Shown here one piece after another: positions 44,453 to 54,231 of a stretch of 64,000 nucleotides of DNA (its first letter is position 1; every line of letters starts with the position of its first letter). The DNA is from JAGDZR01 sp049115695 (GTDB lineage Bacteria; Bacteroidota; Bacteroidia; Cytophagales; Cyclobacteriaceae): NCBI GenBank assembly GCA_049115695.1, contig JAGDZR010000003.1, positions 124,001-188,000 on the forward strand, in the 5' to 3' direction. Made by a program: the position numbers and the translations under genes. Under the pieces are notes generated by a model that was not told the DNA's origin, did not search any database, and was given only the letters and a program-made list of their open reading frames with translations.

Positions 44453-47124
44453 AAAAGTTCAATCTGGACAAACAAATTACGAAATGGCGCAACCAACTTT
44501 ATCAACATCAATATTTGGAAGAAGGTGTGATAGAGGAATTGGAGGATCATTTGAGAGAAACGATCGACGATTTGATGCAACAAGGCACGGCTGTAGAAGA
44601 GGCATTTAGCCTGGCTGTAAATAAGCTTGGTGAACCTGAAAGCGTCAATGAAGGCGAACGACAAATCCGAAGCAGCACTATTTTAAATCAGCTCATGCCT
44701 AATCTATTGAAAACTGGAATTAGGCAAATCAGGAGAAATAGATTGACAAGTACGATTAACTATTTAGGCCTAACATTAGGATTCGTAAGTGTTATTTTTA
44801 TTTCCTTCTTCGTGTTTGATGAATTGACCTATGAGACGCATCATCCTGATTACGACAAGATTTATAGATTATCATATTCATTTAAAGGGGAGGACGGTGA
44901 GATTGAAGACAGGGCATATACCTCAGGTATGTGGTCGGATATAATCAGGGAAAAGGTCCCAGGCGTTGAGGAATCATTGAGGTATCTGATGTTGAGCTAC
45001 GGGTATTTGTATGATCCACAAACCAATCAATCATTTTATGAAGAAGGTATTTATTGGGCGGATCAGAATTTTTTTGATTTTCTGAACTATTCATTTAAGT
45101 ACGGCACACAGCAATCTCAGCTTCAGGATCTTAGCTCAATTGTTCTTACCGAAAGAACTGCTAATAAGTTATTTGGAAATGTTAATCCCATTGGTAAAAC
45201 CATCTATTACAGGAGAACTAGTCGGGAAATTCCTTTAACTGTTACAGGCGTAATATTCGATCCACCTTCCAATAGTTTATTTAAACCTGATTATATAGCT
45301 AACATTCAAGCTGTTCAATCCATTTATGGGGATGAATATCGTGGTTGGGTGGATCAGAACATAAGGCCAGGCTATATATCTACATACATTAAGCTTAATG
45401 ATCCTTCGTCTATCGATCAGGTCAAAGCTACTCTTATTGAGCAATGGAAAATGCAAATACCAGACATAGCAGCGAGCATTACACCACTGGTTACACCATT
45501 GCGATCCATTCATTTCAATCCACCAGTTAAATGGGAGACAGACAATCCAATAAGCATGAGTTATATATTTGGATTGATCTTAATTGCCTTATTCATCTTG
45601 GTAATAGCGATGACCAATTATGCCAGTCTAACCACGGCATATGGGAGTAAAAGATACAAGGAGATGGCCCTGCGTAAAACATTTGGAGGAACCGAATTTC
45701 ATTTGGGTTTCCAGCAAATGCTTGAATCATCATTGATGATATTATCAAGCCTATTTATTGCTGCGATCGTTTCTTTCTTTTTAACACCATTTTTCAGTTC
45801 ACTGGTGGACAAAAACATGGATTTTATTAAAGTGGTGAGTAGTCTTTTCTATTTGCAATATGCTATTCCGATTGTTGTACTTATCGTCATCATTGCCGGT
45901 GGGTTTCCTACATTGTATTTCACCAGACGATCAAAAACGATTGTAAACATTTCTCAACTTTTTGTTAAGGAAAAGTTCAATTCTCCTGGTAGAAATGCGA
46001 TCGTTACCTTTCAGTTTGCTATAGCCATAATTATGATCATATGCACGGTTACCATTTACCGTCAGCTAGACCTGATCAATGATGGATTTTTGGCCAAAAA
46101 CCGAAATACCGTAATTGGAATCAGAACATCAAGAATGGGAGATTCTATTCAGGCCCAACGATACAAACAACAGATCGCTAATTTAAAGGGAGTGATGAAC
46201 TCAACGCTTGGTGAACACCTGCCCAAACAATCAGATTTTGGCAGAATTGATACACGATACTTTACAGATCAAACAGGCGAGCAAGCGTACTACTGGGATA
46301 AGTTTGAAGTTGATGGAGGTTTTTTGGATACTTACAATCTTAAACTAATTGCTGGTCGTGATTTCAATAGAAATATTGAGGCAAGAGCGCTGATCGTCAA
46401 CAAAAAATTGGTTGACCGTCTTAATCTTACTCCTTCGGAGGCGATAGGAGTTAGGTTAACTGAAGATAGCATGAACTATGTATACAGTGCGGCGAATGGC
46501 GTAATCGTTGGTGTTGTGGAAGATTTTAGCTATCGATCTATTAAAGAAGAAATCAAACCTCTTGTGATTACTGCAGACAATTATGTAGAAGGGGTAATGT
46601 CTGTGCGACTTGAGAAGTCTGATGTACAGGAAACTTTAATGGCGCTGAAGAGTGCTTTTCATGAAGTTTATCCTACAAGGCCGTTTGAATATTGGTTTTT
46701 GGATAAGGAATTTGATCGATTATATCAACAGGAAAGACGATTGGGTCGGTTGCTACCCATTTTTGCCGGACTGGCGATTACAATAGCGCTCTTAGGTTTA
46801 TTTGCTTTGGCATCTTACATCGCCGAGGTAAGGCAAAAAGAAATTGGAATAAGAAAGGTACTGGGTTGTTCTACTTATGGCATTTTACGAATGTTGATGA
46901 CGCAAAACCTGTACACCATTCTTGGAGCTGTTACATTAGGTGTTCCTATCTCATATTTTGCAATGAATTATTGGTTGGAAGATTTCACCTATAGAACTGA
47001 TGTTGCATTGTGGGTGATATTTGTAGCTGTGATGAGCATTACCCTTTTTGCATTATTGATCATCGGTTTGCAAAGCTTTAAAGCGGCAGTGCAAAATCCA
47101 GTTAAGAGCATTAAATATGAGTAA
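44449..47124 (+). CDS. MacB/FtsX-type ABC permease with N-terminal prefix domain
   Basis: A membrane protein of 891 residues. Residues 1-75 are a soluble helical prefix ('LEEGVIEELEDHLRETIDDL') seen in permeases that follow PadR genes. Then come a first span (about 97-120), a periplasmic MacB-like domain, three spans (about 370-390, 425-450, 465-490), a second copy (span near 520, periplasmic domain, spans near 770, 825 and 860) ending 'FKAAVQNPVKSIKYE'. This is the fused, doubled FtsX-type permease. No ATPase is encoded nearby. The gene is coupled to padR by a 4-base overlap. Confidence 0.88.
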   Translation: MKKFNLDKQITKWRNQLYQHQYLEEGVIEELEDHLRETIDDLMQQGTAVEEAFSLAVNKLGEPESVNEGERQIRSSTILNQLMPNLLKTGIRQIRRNRLTSTINYLGLTLGFVSVIFISFFVFDELTYETHHPDYDKIYRLSYSFKGEDGEIEDRAYTSGMWSDIIREKVPGVEESLRYLMLSYGYLYDPQTNQSFYEEGIYWADQNFFDFLNYSFKYGTQQSQLQDLSSIVLTERTANKLFGNVNPIGKTIYYRRTSREIPLTVTGVIFDPPSNSLFKPDYIANIQAVQSIYGDEYRGWVDQNIRPGYISTYIKLNDPSSIDQVKATLIEQWKMQIPDIAASITPLVTPLRSIHFNPPVKWETDNPISMSYIFGLILIALFILVIAMTNYASLTTAYGSKRYKEMALRKTFGGTEFHLGFQQMLESSLMILSSLFIAAIVSFFLTPFFSSLVDKNMDFIKVVSSLFYLQYAIPIVVLIVIIAGGFPTLYFTRRSKTIVNISQLFVKEKFNSPGRNAIVTFQFAIAIIMIICTVTIYRQLDLINDGFLAKNRNTVIGIRTSRMGDSIQAQRYKQQIANLKGVMNSTLGEHLPKQSDFGRIDTRYFTDQTGEQAYYWDKFEVDGGFLDTYNLKLIAGRDFNRNIEARALIVNKKLVDRLNLTPSEAIGVRLTEDSMNYVYSAANGVIVGVVEDFSYRSIKEEIKPLVITADNYVEGVMSVRLEKSDVQETLMALKSAFHEVYPTRPFEYWFLDKEFDRLYQQERRLGRLLPIFAGLAITIALLGLFALASYIAEVRQKEIGIRKVLGCSTYGILRMLMTQNLYTILGAVTLGVPISYFAMNYWLEDFTYRTDVALWVIFVAVMSITLFALLIIGLQSFKAAVQNPVKSIKYE

Positions 47125-47162
47125 TGGCATTAACCGATCGCTAGTGACCAAACTGCAAGGCA

Positions 47163-47518
47163 TTAATTGTCTGATCCAATATCCTGTTTCGGAGGATAAC
47201 CAAATAATTCTTTATAAGATGTACTGGAGTATGATTGACTGTTAAAACCCACTGCATAAGCTACCTCCGAAATGTTGCCTGCACCTTGGTTAAGTAAATC
47301 TTTTACTCTATACAGCCTATAATTTCGTGTGAAAAGCGTCGTGGATTGATCCATGATGGCTTTTAGTTAGCGATTAGCTGAGATCTACTTATCCCTAAAT
47401 CCAAGCATAATTCATCTACTCCAAACTGATCATTTGAAATATTGGTTTTAATCACTTCTTTTACCTTGTTGAGGAGCGCCTGAGTCGATTCCACCTTTAC
47501 CTCTTCAGGTTTAAGGCT
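47163..47518 (-). pseudogene. Frameshifted AraC-type DNA-binding domain remnant
   Basis: Two frames together encode an AraC output domain. The upstream half (about 47518 to 47366) reads 'LLNKVKEVIKTNISNDQFGV', 'DELCLDLGISRSQLIAN' and hits a stop; the downstream half (47354 to 47163) continues in another frame with 'MDQSTTLFTRNYRLYRVKDL', 'NISEVAYAVGFNSQSYSSTS' and 'YKELFGYPP'. Joined, they match the C-terminal HTH of hybrid two-component or TPR-AraC regulators. The rest of the gene is missing. Upstream on the same strand (47672-47556) a 38-codon frame ('MAFDTPPYFVKSLLSTMNQL') may be further debris. This accounts for the 575-base gap between the permease and the sulfatase. Confidence 0.75.
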
Positions 47519-47699
47519 GATAGTGCCAGCATACTAATCCTTCCGCTAACATGCCTTAGTTGCATGGCCTACCATAAAAACCCTCTCTCAAGTTAGTCTC
47601 CAACCTTTGAATTAGTTGGTTCATTGTCGAGAGAAGAGATTTGACAAAATAAGGAGGGGTGTCAAAAGCCATCAATTTGCAGTACATACTGGCATTCAA

Positions 47700-49223
47700 T
47701 TAATACACAACACCTGTTTTCATACTTGGATTGGTCATGGGTTCACCTTTTAGTAATGCCTCCATTACAATAGCTTTAGAAGGCCTTGGACGGATTCTAT
47801 AGATGGTTGGCAAGCCCGTTTCTCGATGGAAATCATCAGGAGTTCTTACCGCAGGTAATGAATCGTTGGTGAGTGTTCTCATCTCGGACATTTTACCACG
47901 CATGTCACTTAATATTGATTGATACTCAGGGTCCAATGCAAGGTTTTTCAATTCAAATGGATCATTTTCTACATCATAAAGTTCTTCATCCTGCCTTGGC
48001 ACCTGGAAACAAGCTAGCTGGGCATCATTCAGTGTACCCGCTTCGTATTCCTGGACCATTCCTGTCCAGGTAGGATCTCGCAAAACGTCTGCTGATGGCG
48101 TATTGGCCAAATCAGGGTAAAAATTCCGGATATATTTAAATTTCCTAGTTCTCACCGCCCGTGTATAATCTTCGAAATCATGCCAGTGATCCTCTGCATA
48201 GACCAAATCTCTTACCGATGCAGTTTCATCAGTAAACATGCCTGAAAGGTCAAACCCTTCGAATTGTTTCAATAATTCAAGTCCTGCAATCTTCATGAAA
48301 GTGGGCGCAATGTCTACCGAACTCACCATATTTTGGTTCTTAACACCTGCTGTAATTTCACCTGGCCATTTCACAATAAATGGTGTTTTAATTCCACCCT
48401 CGTAGAGTGTGGTTTTATCCCTTGGAAAAGCCCGGCCATTGTCAGTGATAAACAAAATCACGGTGTTGTCTGATACACCTTGATTTTCCAATTCGCCAAT
48501 CACATCACCAATGTATTGGTCCATTCTGGTGATCTCATCGTAATAGAGTCGATAGTCTTTCCTACTGCTATCATTATCTGGATGATAGGGAGGGAGTATT
48601 ACTTCTTCTGGTGTGTGGGGTTGTTCAATGATGTTTTCATCATAGTAGGGTCTATGAGCATCAAAAGCTGCTAACCAAAGAAAAAACGGCTTTTCTTTGT
48701 CTCGTGCCTGCAATAGGTTCACCCAATCGTCACAGCCACTTCCATCTCCAATCAATCGCCTGTCAACACCATTGGCTTCAAGGTTTTCATTCCATTTGAT
48801 TGGCATCAAGGTATCAAAGTCGTCTTCAACATGTGGGCCCATATGTTGTTTCCCAGCCAAACCTGTCCAGTATCCCGCATTTTGCAGCTCCTTTACAAAC
48901 GTCTTTTTACTCTCGGGGAGCGGCCAATGCAGCTGCTCTGCATCTGTGTTGTGTGGATATTGACCAGTAATGATGCTTGTTCGGCTGGGACTACAAGAGC
49001 TGGTAGTCAGGAAAGCTTGCGTAAACATCATGCCATCGGCAGCCAATTGGTCTATGTTAGGTGTTCGCACATTTGGATTACCGTACACACCTATGTCATT
49101 CCAGTTGACATCATCAGCGATGATAAAGACAATGTTAGGTCTGGATTCACCTATAGATTCCTCATTGGATTGACATGATATCAATGTTAGGATAAATACC
49201 GAGATGAAAAACAGAACTTTCAT
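47700..49223 (-). CDS. Sulfatase, outer lipoprotein
   Basis: A type I sulfatase of 507 residues from the ATG at 49223, which gives a lipoprotein signal ('ILTLISC', Cys17); the longer frame would add ten residues before it. The formylglycine motif C-X-P-S-R is intact: Cys77 in 'TSSCSPSRTSIITGQY'. Metal ligands are in 'FIIADDVNWNDIG' (Asp-Asp) and 'FITDNGRAF'. The enzyme resembles the sulfamidase/heparan-type sulfatases. It needs a formylglycine-generating enzyme encoded elsewhere. Divergent from a ChbG/YdjC deacetylase, it suggests use of sulfated, acetylated polysaccharide. Confidence 0.9.
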   Translation of the reverse strand: MKVLFFISVFILTLISCQSNEESIGESRPNIVFIIADDVNWNDIGVYGNPNVRTPNIDQLAADGMMFTQAFLTTSSCSPSRTSIITGQYPHNTDAEQLHWPLPESKKTFVKELQNAGYWTGLAGKQHMGPHVEDDFDTLMPIKWNENLEANGVDRRLIGDGSGCDDWVNLLQARDKEKPFFLWLAAFDAHRPYYDENIIEQPHTPEEVILPPYHPDNDSSRKDYRLYYDEITRMDQYIGDVIGELENQGVSDNTVILFITDNGRAFPRDKTTLYEGGIKTPFIVKWPGEITAGVKNQNMVSSVDIAPTFMKIAGLELLKQFEGFDLSGMFTDETASVRDLVYAEDHWHDFEDYTRAVRTRKFKYIRNFYPDLANTPSADVLRDPTWTGMVQEYEAGTLNDAQLACFQVPRQDEELYDVENDPFELKNLALDPEYQSILSDMRGKMSEMRTLTNDSLPAVRTPDDFHRETGLPTIYRIRPRPSKAIVMEALLKGEPMTNPSMKTGVVY

Positions 49224-49406
49224 GCAATTATTAATAGAAATGAGATTATGCAAATTGTAAAATAAAGGCTTTTTGTTTCATGGCATGATCACACGGTTGT
49301 CTCTGTAATTAAAGTCATGTGACCTTATCTAAAAACAGGTATTTCCAATCTAAATATTGACAATGACCTTGATCAAAACTATCTTCAATCGTATAAAGAC
49401 GCCACG

Positions 49407-50429
49407 ATGAAAAACTTTCTTGTAATAACTGCTGACGATTATGGGGCATGTAGGTTTATAGATGCAGGAATCGATGATGCCATAGAAGCTGGTCAAATCA
49501 CAGCAGTAGCTGCTTTGTCAAATGGTCAAACAGAGGATTGGGACAGAGTAGTGACCATGCACGAAAAGTACAAGGACAAAATTGATGTCGGTTGTCATCT
49601 TAACATTACCAACGGCAGGCCATTACTTGCCTGGCCTAAGCACAATACGCGGAAATATAAGGGAGAACGATTGTTTAAATGGATACTTAAATTGGATTTT
49701 GATAAAATCGATTTAGGACTGTTACGCGATGAGTTGGAGGAGCAAGTTGAAAGGTTTGAAGATGCCAATATTCCTATCAAACACTTCAGTGATCATTTTG
49801 GTGTGTTATCAGTTTTGGAGCAGCGCGTTAGTGCAGTGATGATTGATGTTGTCAGAGATTACAATGAGCGTCACGAAGTGAATGTGCCGTTCAGAAACCC
49901 ATTTCTTTCAAGTGTTTACGCGGATAATCTGAGTTGCATGAACAACTCAAAACTTAAAAGGAAAGCCAGACTAGCCAACTTCATTAGGAAAGCAGGCCTT
50001 AAGGATGATGATAATGGACGGCAATTATTCTATAAAAATCTTAGCCGAAGGGCAAAGCAACTTCGAAGAAGCGGTCTAAAGACAACTGATTTTTTCATTG
50101 ATCAATTTTACGGTGTTGATGAGAGCACCAAAGCTGGAACTATACAGTGTTTGATGGATCATCAATTATTAAACACCAAGTCTAAACCTCCATCAACAAT
50201 GGCTGAAAATCCTGTATTTGAAATGGTTGTGCATCTCGGAAAAAATCCTGAAGAACTAAATGCAAGCTCTGATGAAATGAAATTCTTTAAGAAGTATTGG
50301 AAATTTAACAGCAAGGGGCTAAACGAAGAACGTCCCAATGAATTAAACATCCTAAAAGATTTTCATACTCGAAATAGGCAAGATTCAATTTATCAATTGA
50401 CGAAGTTTTCAGATCTATCAGGCTCATGA
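49407..50429 (+). CDS. ChbG/YdjC-like carbohydrate deacetylase
   Basis: A metal-dependent deacetylase of 340 residues. The N-terminal 'FLVITADDYGACRFIDAGI' carries the metal-binding Asp pair, 'DVGCHLNITNGRPLL' the first histidine and 'IKHFSDHFGVLS' the further His residues near 127-131. Family members remove acetyl groups from chito-oligosaccharides or act on other amino sugars or hopanoid glycolipids (HpnK). It is divergent from the sulfatase (183 bases between starts). There is no signal peptide, so it acts in the cytoplasm. Its stop overlaps a possible 33-codon frame. Confidence 0.88.
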   Translation: MKNFLVITADDYGACRFIDAGIDDAIEAGQITAVAALSNGQTEDWDRVVTMHEKYKDKIDVGCHLNITNGRPLLAWPKHNTRKYKGERLFKWILKLDFDKIDLGLLRDELEEQVERFEDANIPIKHFSDHFGVLSVLEQRVSAVMIDVVRDYNERHEVNVPFRNPFLSSVYADNLSCMNNSKLKRKARLANFIRKAGLKDDDNGRQLFYKNLSRRAKQLRRSGLKTTDFFIDQFYGVDESTKAGTIQCLMDHQLLNTKSKPPSTMAENPVFEMVVHLGKNPEELNASSDEMKFFKKYWKFNSKGLNEERPNELNILKDFHTRNRQDSIYQLTKFSDLSGS

Positions 50430-50527
50430 CAAAATATGAATATGACCTTAAAGAATTGACATTGAATCTATTAGAAGACCTGTGTTATCAATATCCTATC
50501 CGTGATACTGGTAACTTATCACAATAG
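50426..50527 (+). CDS. Possible 33-residue ORF coupled to the deacetylase stop
   Basis: An ATG overlaps the preceding TGA (ATGA) and opens 33 codons: 'MTKYEYDLKELTLNLLEDLC' followed by 'YQYPIRDTGNLSQ'. The start is helical and plausible, but no family is recognised and chance frames of this size are common. Confidence 0.25.
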   Translation: MTKYEYDLKELTLNLLEDLCYQYPIRDTGNLSQ

Positions 50528-50570
50528 TTACCATCTTTGCGCCGATTAAATCATTGCAAGCCAACTAATC

Positions 50571-51311
50571 ATGTCGTCACTTCAAAAAGAACTGCTGGGA
50601 AAACTAGGAATGAGGGATCAAATCTCTCTTCACGAACTGTGTAATGCTGTTCAGGATGTTTTAGGAGAGGAACTGATCTCTATCGTTTTATATGGGAATG
50701 CTACGCTTCATGATTATCATCCAGAGATGGGTGATAAAAAAGTACTCATCGTTGTAAAGCAAATTGATATATCAATGCTTAAGAGCGTTTTAAAACCTAT
50801 CAATAAAGCAAAAGAGCTTGGGTTTCAATCTTTGATGATGACCCAACGCAATTTGGAAGCATCCACTGATGTATTCCCGATTAAGTACATCTCGATGAAA
50901 GAATCGCATGTACTGCTAAAAGGGCAGGATGTGCTGGAGGGTTTAGAGATACGCCATGACTACTTAAGACTTAGGTGTGAACAAGAGCTCAGAATAGTCT
51001 CCCAGAGACTTGAGGAACATTACCTGAATGAAAGGGGTAAACTCTTGAAGCAAGCCATGTGCATTGAGATCATGGACTTTATTGAAACATTAAGGGTGGC
51101 TGTAACGCTAAAAACCAAGCAAATGCCTTCATGGAGTGGGGCGGTGGAAGCTGTCTCTAAAACGTATGACATTGAAGCCAGCATTTTGAGCGATATCATC
51201 AAGTTACGCAACGACGAAATAAAACAAGGCAAAAAAGCCATCGAGGAGCTCTATGCAAGATTTATGTCATTTGTGGATGAGTTGATAGGAATTGTTGATC
51301 AACTTGATTGA
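50571..51311 (+). CDS. Nucleotidyltransferase-like protein, probably without catalytic metal site
   Basis: A cytoplasmic protein of 246 residues. 'ELISIVLYGNATLHDYHPEM' followed by 'GDKKVLIVVKQID' mimics the strand-helix-strand of the MNT/KNTase nucleotidyltransferase fold (GSxxxxxxxxxSDIDLLV), but the GS dipeptide reads GN and the metal-binding D-x-D reads DKK, so it is likely inactive. The C-terminal half is all helical ('LRCEQELRIVSQRLEEHYLN') and could be a HEPN-like bundle. The gene lies between the deacetylase and a convergent histidine kinase (17 bases away). Function unknown. Confidence 0.65.
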   Translation: MSSLQKELLGKLGMRDQISLHELCNAVQDVLGEELISIVLYGNATLHDYHPEMGDKKVLIVVKQIDISMLKSVLKPINKAKELGFQSLMMTQRNLEASTDVFPIKYISMKESHVLLKGQDVLEGLEIRHDYLRLRCEQELRIVSQRLEEHYLNERGKLLKQAMCIEIMDFIETLRVAVTLKTKQMPSWSGAVEAVSKTYDIEASILSDIIKLRNDEIKQGKKAIEELYARFMSFVDELIGIVDQLD

Positions 51312-51328
51312 AGATTATTGTAGGCTCA

Positions 51329-53203
51329 TTATGCCTTCGGGAAAGCTACTGTGATGGTAGTACCCTTGCCGAGTTCACTGGTGATGTCAATGCTGCCCTT
51401 ATTTAAGTGAACAAATTCGTATACCAATTGAAGCCCAAGGCCCAAACCTGTTTCACCTTGTGTTCCCCTGGTTGAATCGCTTTTTTGTTTGCCTAAAAGG
51501 TCTGATAGCTTGTTTTCAGAAATACCTACACCGGAATCGATGAACTTGATCAATACATTTTGATTATCATCTGACGGGATCGCTTCAATAGTGATTTTCC
51601 CATTGACAGGCGTAAACTTGATGGCGTTGTTCATCAGGTTTCTGAAAATGGTCATTGTAGAGTTAAGGTCTGTGTTGATGCCATGGTCTGACTGACAGAC
51701 TAAATCCAAAGTGATTTTCTTCGATTTAGCCATGGGGTTGAAGATTTCTACCGTATCTGAAAGAAGATCCTTCACATGTAGATATTCAGGTTGATAGGGG
51801 ATTTCTCCTTTTTGCTGCAATGCCCAATGCAAGAGGTTGTCCAGCAATTTGACAAGACTACTTGCAGAATCCTGCATTTGATCAACCATTTCGTTGATTT
51901 CATCAGGTTCAAGTAGATCCAGATCCTTTTTAATTACATATGATAAGCCATTGAGTACTGACACAGGACCTCTCAGATCATGTGAGATAATTGAAAAGAA
52001 TTTGTCTTTCGTGTCGTTTAATTCTACCAACGAATCCTTTTGTTCATTGAGCTGCTTGTTCAATCTTGATTTTGAGCGATAGTAGACATAGATTAACACA
52101 GCCAGTGCAATGACGACCACTAAAAATACCGTTCCAAAAATGATGATCAGTTGTGTGTTGCGCTTTTGTTGCAATAATAACTCTACTTCCGTTTGACTCT
52201 TTTTTAGTTCAAACTGAGCTTCGAGTTTGGCTAACTCTAGTGTTGTTTCCTGGTTTTGAATACTGTCTTCATAGAGATGAAATGCTGATTGAAATTCTAA
52301 CGCTTGTTCGCTGTTTTTTATCTGCTTATTAGACAGAAAAAGCAATTGATAAGCATCTCTCGTTTGCTCCTTTAATTGCTCTTGCTTTGAAAGCTCAAGG
52401 GCTTTATTAGCATACTCAACGACCTGATCAATCGAACCGCTCTCTAAATAGATATGACCCAATTGGTTGTAATAGTCTGCAATGCCATAATGATCACCTA
52501 AAGGTTCGAGCATTTCAATAGCAGTCTGTAGACCGTCTATCGCGAGCTCAATTTCACCTAGCTTCCAAAGTACCAGTGATCTATTTCCAATGAAATATGC
52601 TTTCCCAATGGTTAGGTCTAATTCGTTAAAATGAAGTGCAGACTCATCAAGGTATTTCAGCGCAGTATCATACTTACCTATCAGGTAGTAGTCATATGCA
52701 ATATTCAACAGGTTGATAGCTAATTCATCTTTCCTATCTGTACTTCTAAGCATGGCAATGGCTTTAAGGCCATATCTAAGGGCATTTTCAGAGTCTTTGT
52801 TTTGGGTATAACATGTGGCGATTTCAATGTAGATTTCAGTCACCAGGTACTCTGTGCTTTCTTGCTCAAGGGCAATTTCAGCACCTTCAAAAAGATAGGT
52901 CAAGGCTTGTCCCAGGTTACCCATCATTCTATGAGCAACTCCCATTCTAAGGTTCCCTTTAACGAGGTACTCCTGATTATCGAATTCTTCGGCTAGACTT
53001 AGTAGATGTTTGGCATACTTAACTTCATCAGCAGGAGAGGTGGAGTATGCTGATAAGTAAAATAAGGAGCGCATCTGTTCCTCTTGAGAGAGGTTTCCAT
53101 TTGCTATAACTTCTTGAATGCTATCCGCCTTAATTTGATTTTGCGAATATGTACTTGAAATTATTAATAAATAACCACCTAGGAGTAGCCAGTAGCGAAA
53201 CAT
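51329..53203 (-). CDS. TPR-containing sensor histidine kinase
   Basis: A protein of 624 residues. A signal peptide ('LLIISSTYS|QNQ') is followed by extracytoplasmic TPR repeats (about residues 60-310), a coiled coil, one membrane span ('IIFGTVFLVVVIALAVLIYV', about 350-372), then the kinase: H-box 'FFSIISHDLRGPVSVLNG' with His408, N-box 'RNLMNNAIKFTP', G1 'KFIDSGVGIS' and G2 'GETGLGLGLQLVYEF'. This TPR-TM-HisKA form is common in Bacteroidota. No response regulator is linked. A small lipoprotein gene lies 41 bases upstream on the same strand. Confidence 0.92.
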   Translation of the reverse strand: MFRYWLLLGGYLLIISSTYSQNQIKADSIQEVIANGNLSQEEQMRSLFYLSAYSTSPADEVKYAKHLLSLAEEFDNQEYLVKGNLRMGVAHRMMGNLGQALTYLFEGAEIALEQESTEYLVTEIYIEIATCYTQNKDSENALRYGLKAIAMLRSTDRKDELAINLLNIAYDYYLIGKYDTALKYLDESALHFNELDLTIGKAYFIGNRSLVLWKLGEIELAIDGLQTAIEMLEPLGDHYGIADYYNQLGHIYLESGSIDQVVEYANKALELSKQEQLKEQTRDAYQLLFLSNKQIKNSEQALEFQSAFHLYEDSIQNQETTLELAKLEAQFELKKSQTEVELLLQQKRNTQLIIIFGTVFLVVVIALAVLIYVYYRSKSRLNKQLNEQKDSLVELNDTKDKFFSIISHDLRGPVSVLNGLSYVIKKDLDLLEPDEINEMVDQMQDSASSLVKLLDNLLHWALQQKGEIPYQPEYLHVKDLLSDTVEIFNPMAKSKKITLDLVCQSDHGINTDLNSTMTIFRNLMNNAIKFTPVNGKITIEAIPSDDNQNVLIKFIDSGVGISENKLSDLLGKQKSDSTRGTQGETGLGLGLQLVYEFVHLNKGSIDITSELGKGTTITVAFPKA

Positions 53204-53244
53204 ATGTTACACTGGGTTAGAAGTTATTCAAACGGTGAGGATTT

Positions 53245-53793
53245 CTATTCGACTTGCGTGACCTTCAATTTAGGATCGAGGCGGATGTACTCTCCGTCAT
53301 TACCCTTATACTCATAAATGATGTCATACTTCAAGATTCCATCTTCGTTTCCAATTCCCTCTTCAGGGATATGGATTAACCACATTCTATCTGGATTAGT
53401 TTCAGAAGGGCCTTCATATAATAAAGTTCGAGAAACGTTATCAAATTCAATGCCTTCTAAATCAGAGACACCACCGCCAGCGAACCAGAAAATATATTCT
53501 CCGGGCTTTACATATGCTGTAATGGTTTCTTCATTTACTTCATGATACCCCCTAAGATCGTCTGTATTAGTTGCGAACATTAATTTGTCATCAATGTATC
53601 TCAGCACTGTCACAGCCATTCTATAACCTGATCGGGCATTTGATTGTGCTAAATAATCATCTGCAAGATTAGTGGCTTCAATCATGTCTTTGTCTTCTAC
53701 CTCAATTTCAGATTGAATGGCATCCTGACATGACAATGCAAATACCAGGAACAGGGCTGGGAATAGTTGATTTAGTTTCAAGAGGAGTTTCAT
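53245..53793 (-). CDS. Lipoprotein of unknown function
   Basis: A protein of 182 residues with a lipoprotein signal ('LVFALSC', Cys22). The mature part is beta-rich, with repeated turns ('GYRMAVTVLRYIDDKLMFAT', 'VKPGEYIFWFAGGGVSDLEG', 'DRMWLIHIPEEGIG') and resembles small exported beta-sandwich proteins. No family recognised. Same strand and 41 bases upstream of the TPR kinase, so possibly a ligand-binding partner of that kinase's extracytoplasmic part; this is inference from position only. Confidence 0.6.
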   Translation of the reverse strand: MKLLLKLNQLFPALFLVFALSCQDAIQSEIEVEDKDMIEATNLADDYLAQSNARSGYRMAVTVLRYIDDKLMFATNTDDLRGYHEVNEETITAYVKPGEYIFWFAGGGVSDLEGIEFDNVSRTLLYEGPSETNPDRMWLIHIPEEGIGNEDGILKYDIIYEYKGNDGEYIRLDPKLKVTQVE

Positions 53794-53967
53794 GGTGACA
53801 ATTTTATCATATGATAAGAAGTCAGCAAGATATTATCATTTGATAACTATTTGTTACGCAATCGTTTTCGAAATGAGCGAACGGGTAATATTTCCGCTGA
53901 GTGGGAATGAATGAAACATTAGATAAATGATAAATGCCATTATCTTGCGACGCTATTAAAAAACATC

Positions 53968-54231
53968 ATGTTCAATAGTCCAGATTACCCTAAATCATTA
54001 GATGAAACTCTCTTTGAAGAATGGCTTGAAAAAGGTCGTGAGAGTAAAATTCGTTACAATTTCTTATTGATTGTTTGGGATGAACTCCATACCACTTATA
54101 AAGCGAAATACGTATCCGAAAGAAGCGAAATAGATCGTTACGAGCTTTTTGGAGCAGCCACTACTTCCGAATCTCTGGTGGCTGTGTATGATCTTTATTC
54201 TGAATCAAGAATAAGCATTCATCGAACGTGA
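53968..54231 (+). CDS. Small hypothetical protein (87 residues)
   Basis: A soluble, slightly acidic protein rich in Glu, Arg, Tyr and aromatic residues ('LFEEWLEKGRESKIRYNFLL' then 'IVWDELHTTYKAKYVSERSE'). It has no signal peptide or span and no recognised family. The ATG at 53968 is preceded by an A-rich stretch. The 221 bases after it, up to the chemoreceptor gene, are AT-rich and contain nothing I can name. Confidence 0.55.
   Translation: MFNSPDYPKSLDETLFEEWLEKGRESKIRYNFLLIVWDELHTTYKAKYVSERSEIDRYELFGAATTSESLVAVYDLYSESRISIHRT

Noticed and set aside
47556..47672. 38-codon minus-strand frame starting 'MAFDTPPYFVKS'
   Set aside because: Too short and of uncertain family to call a gene; mentioned only as possible debris of the neighbouring broken regulator.
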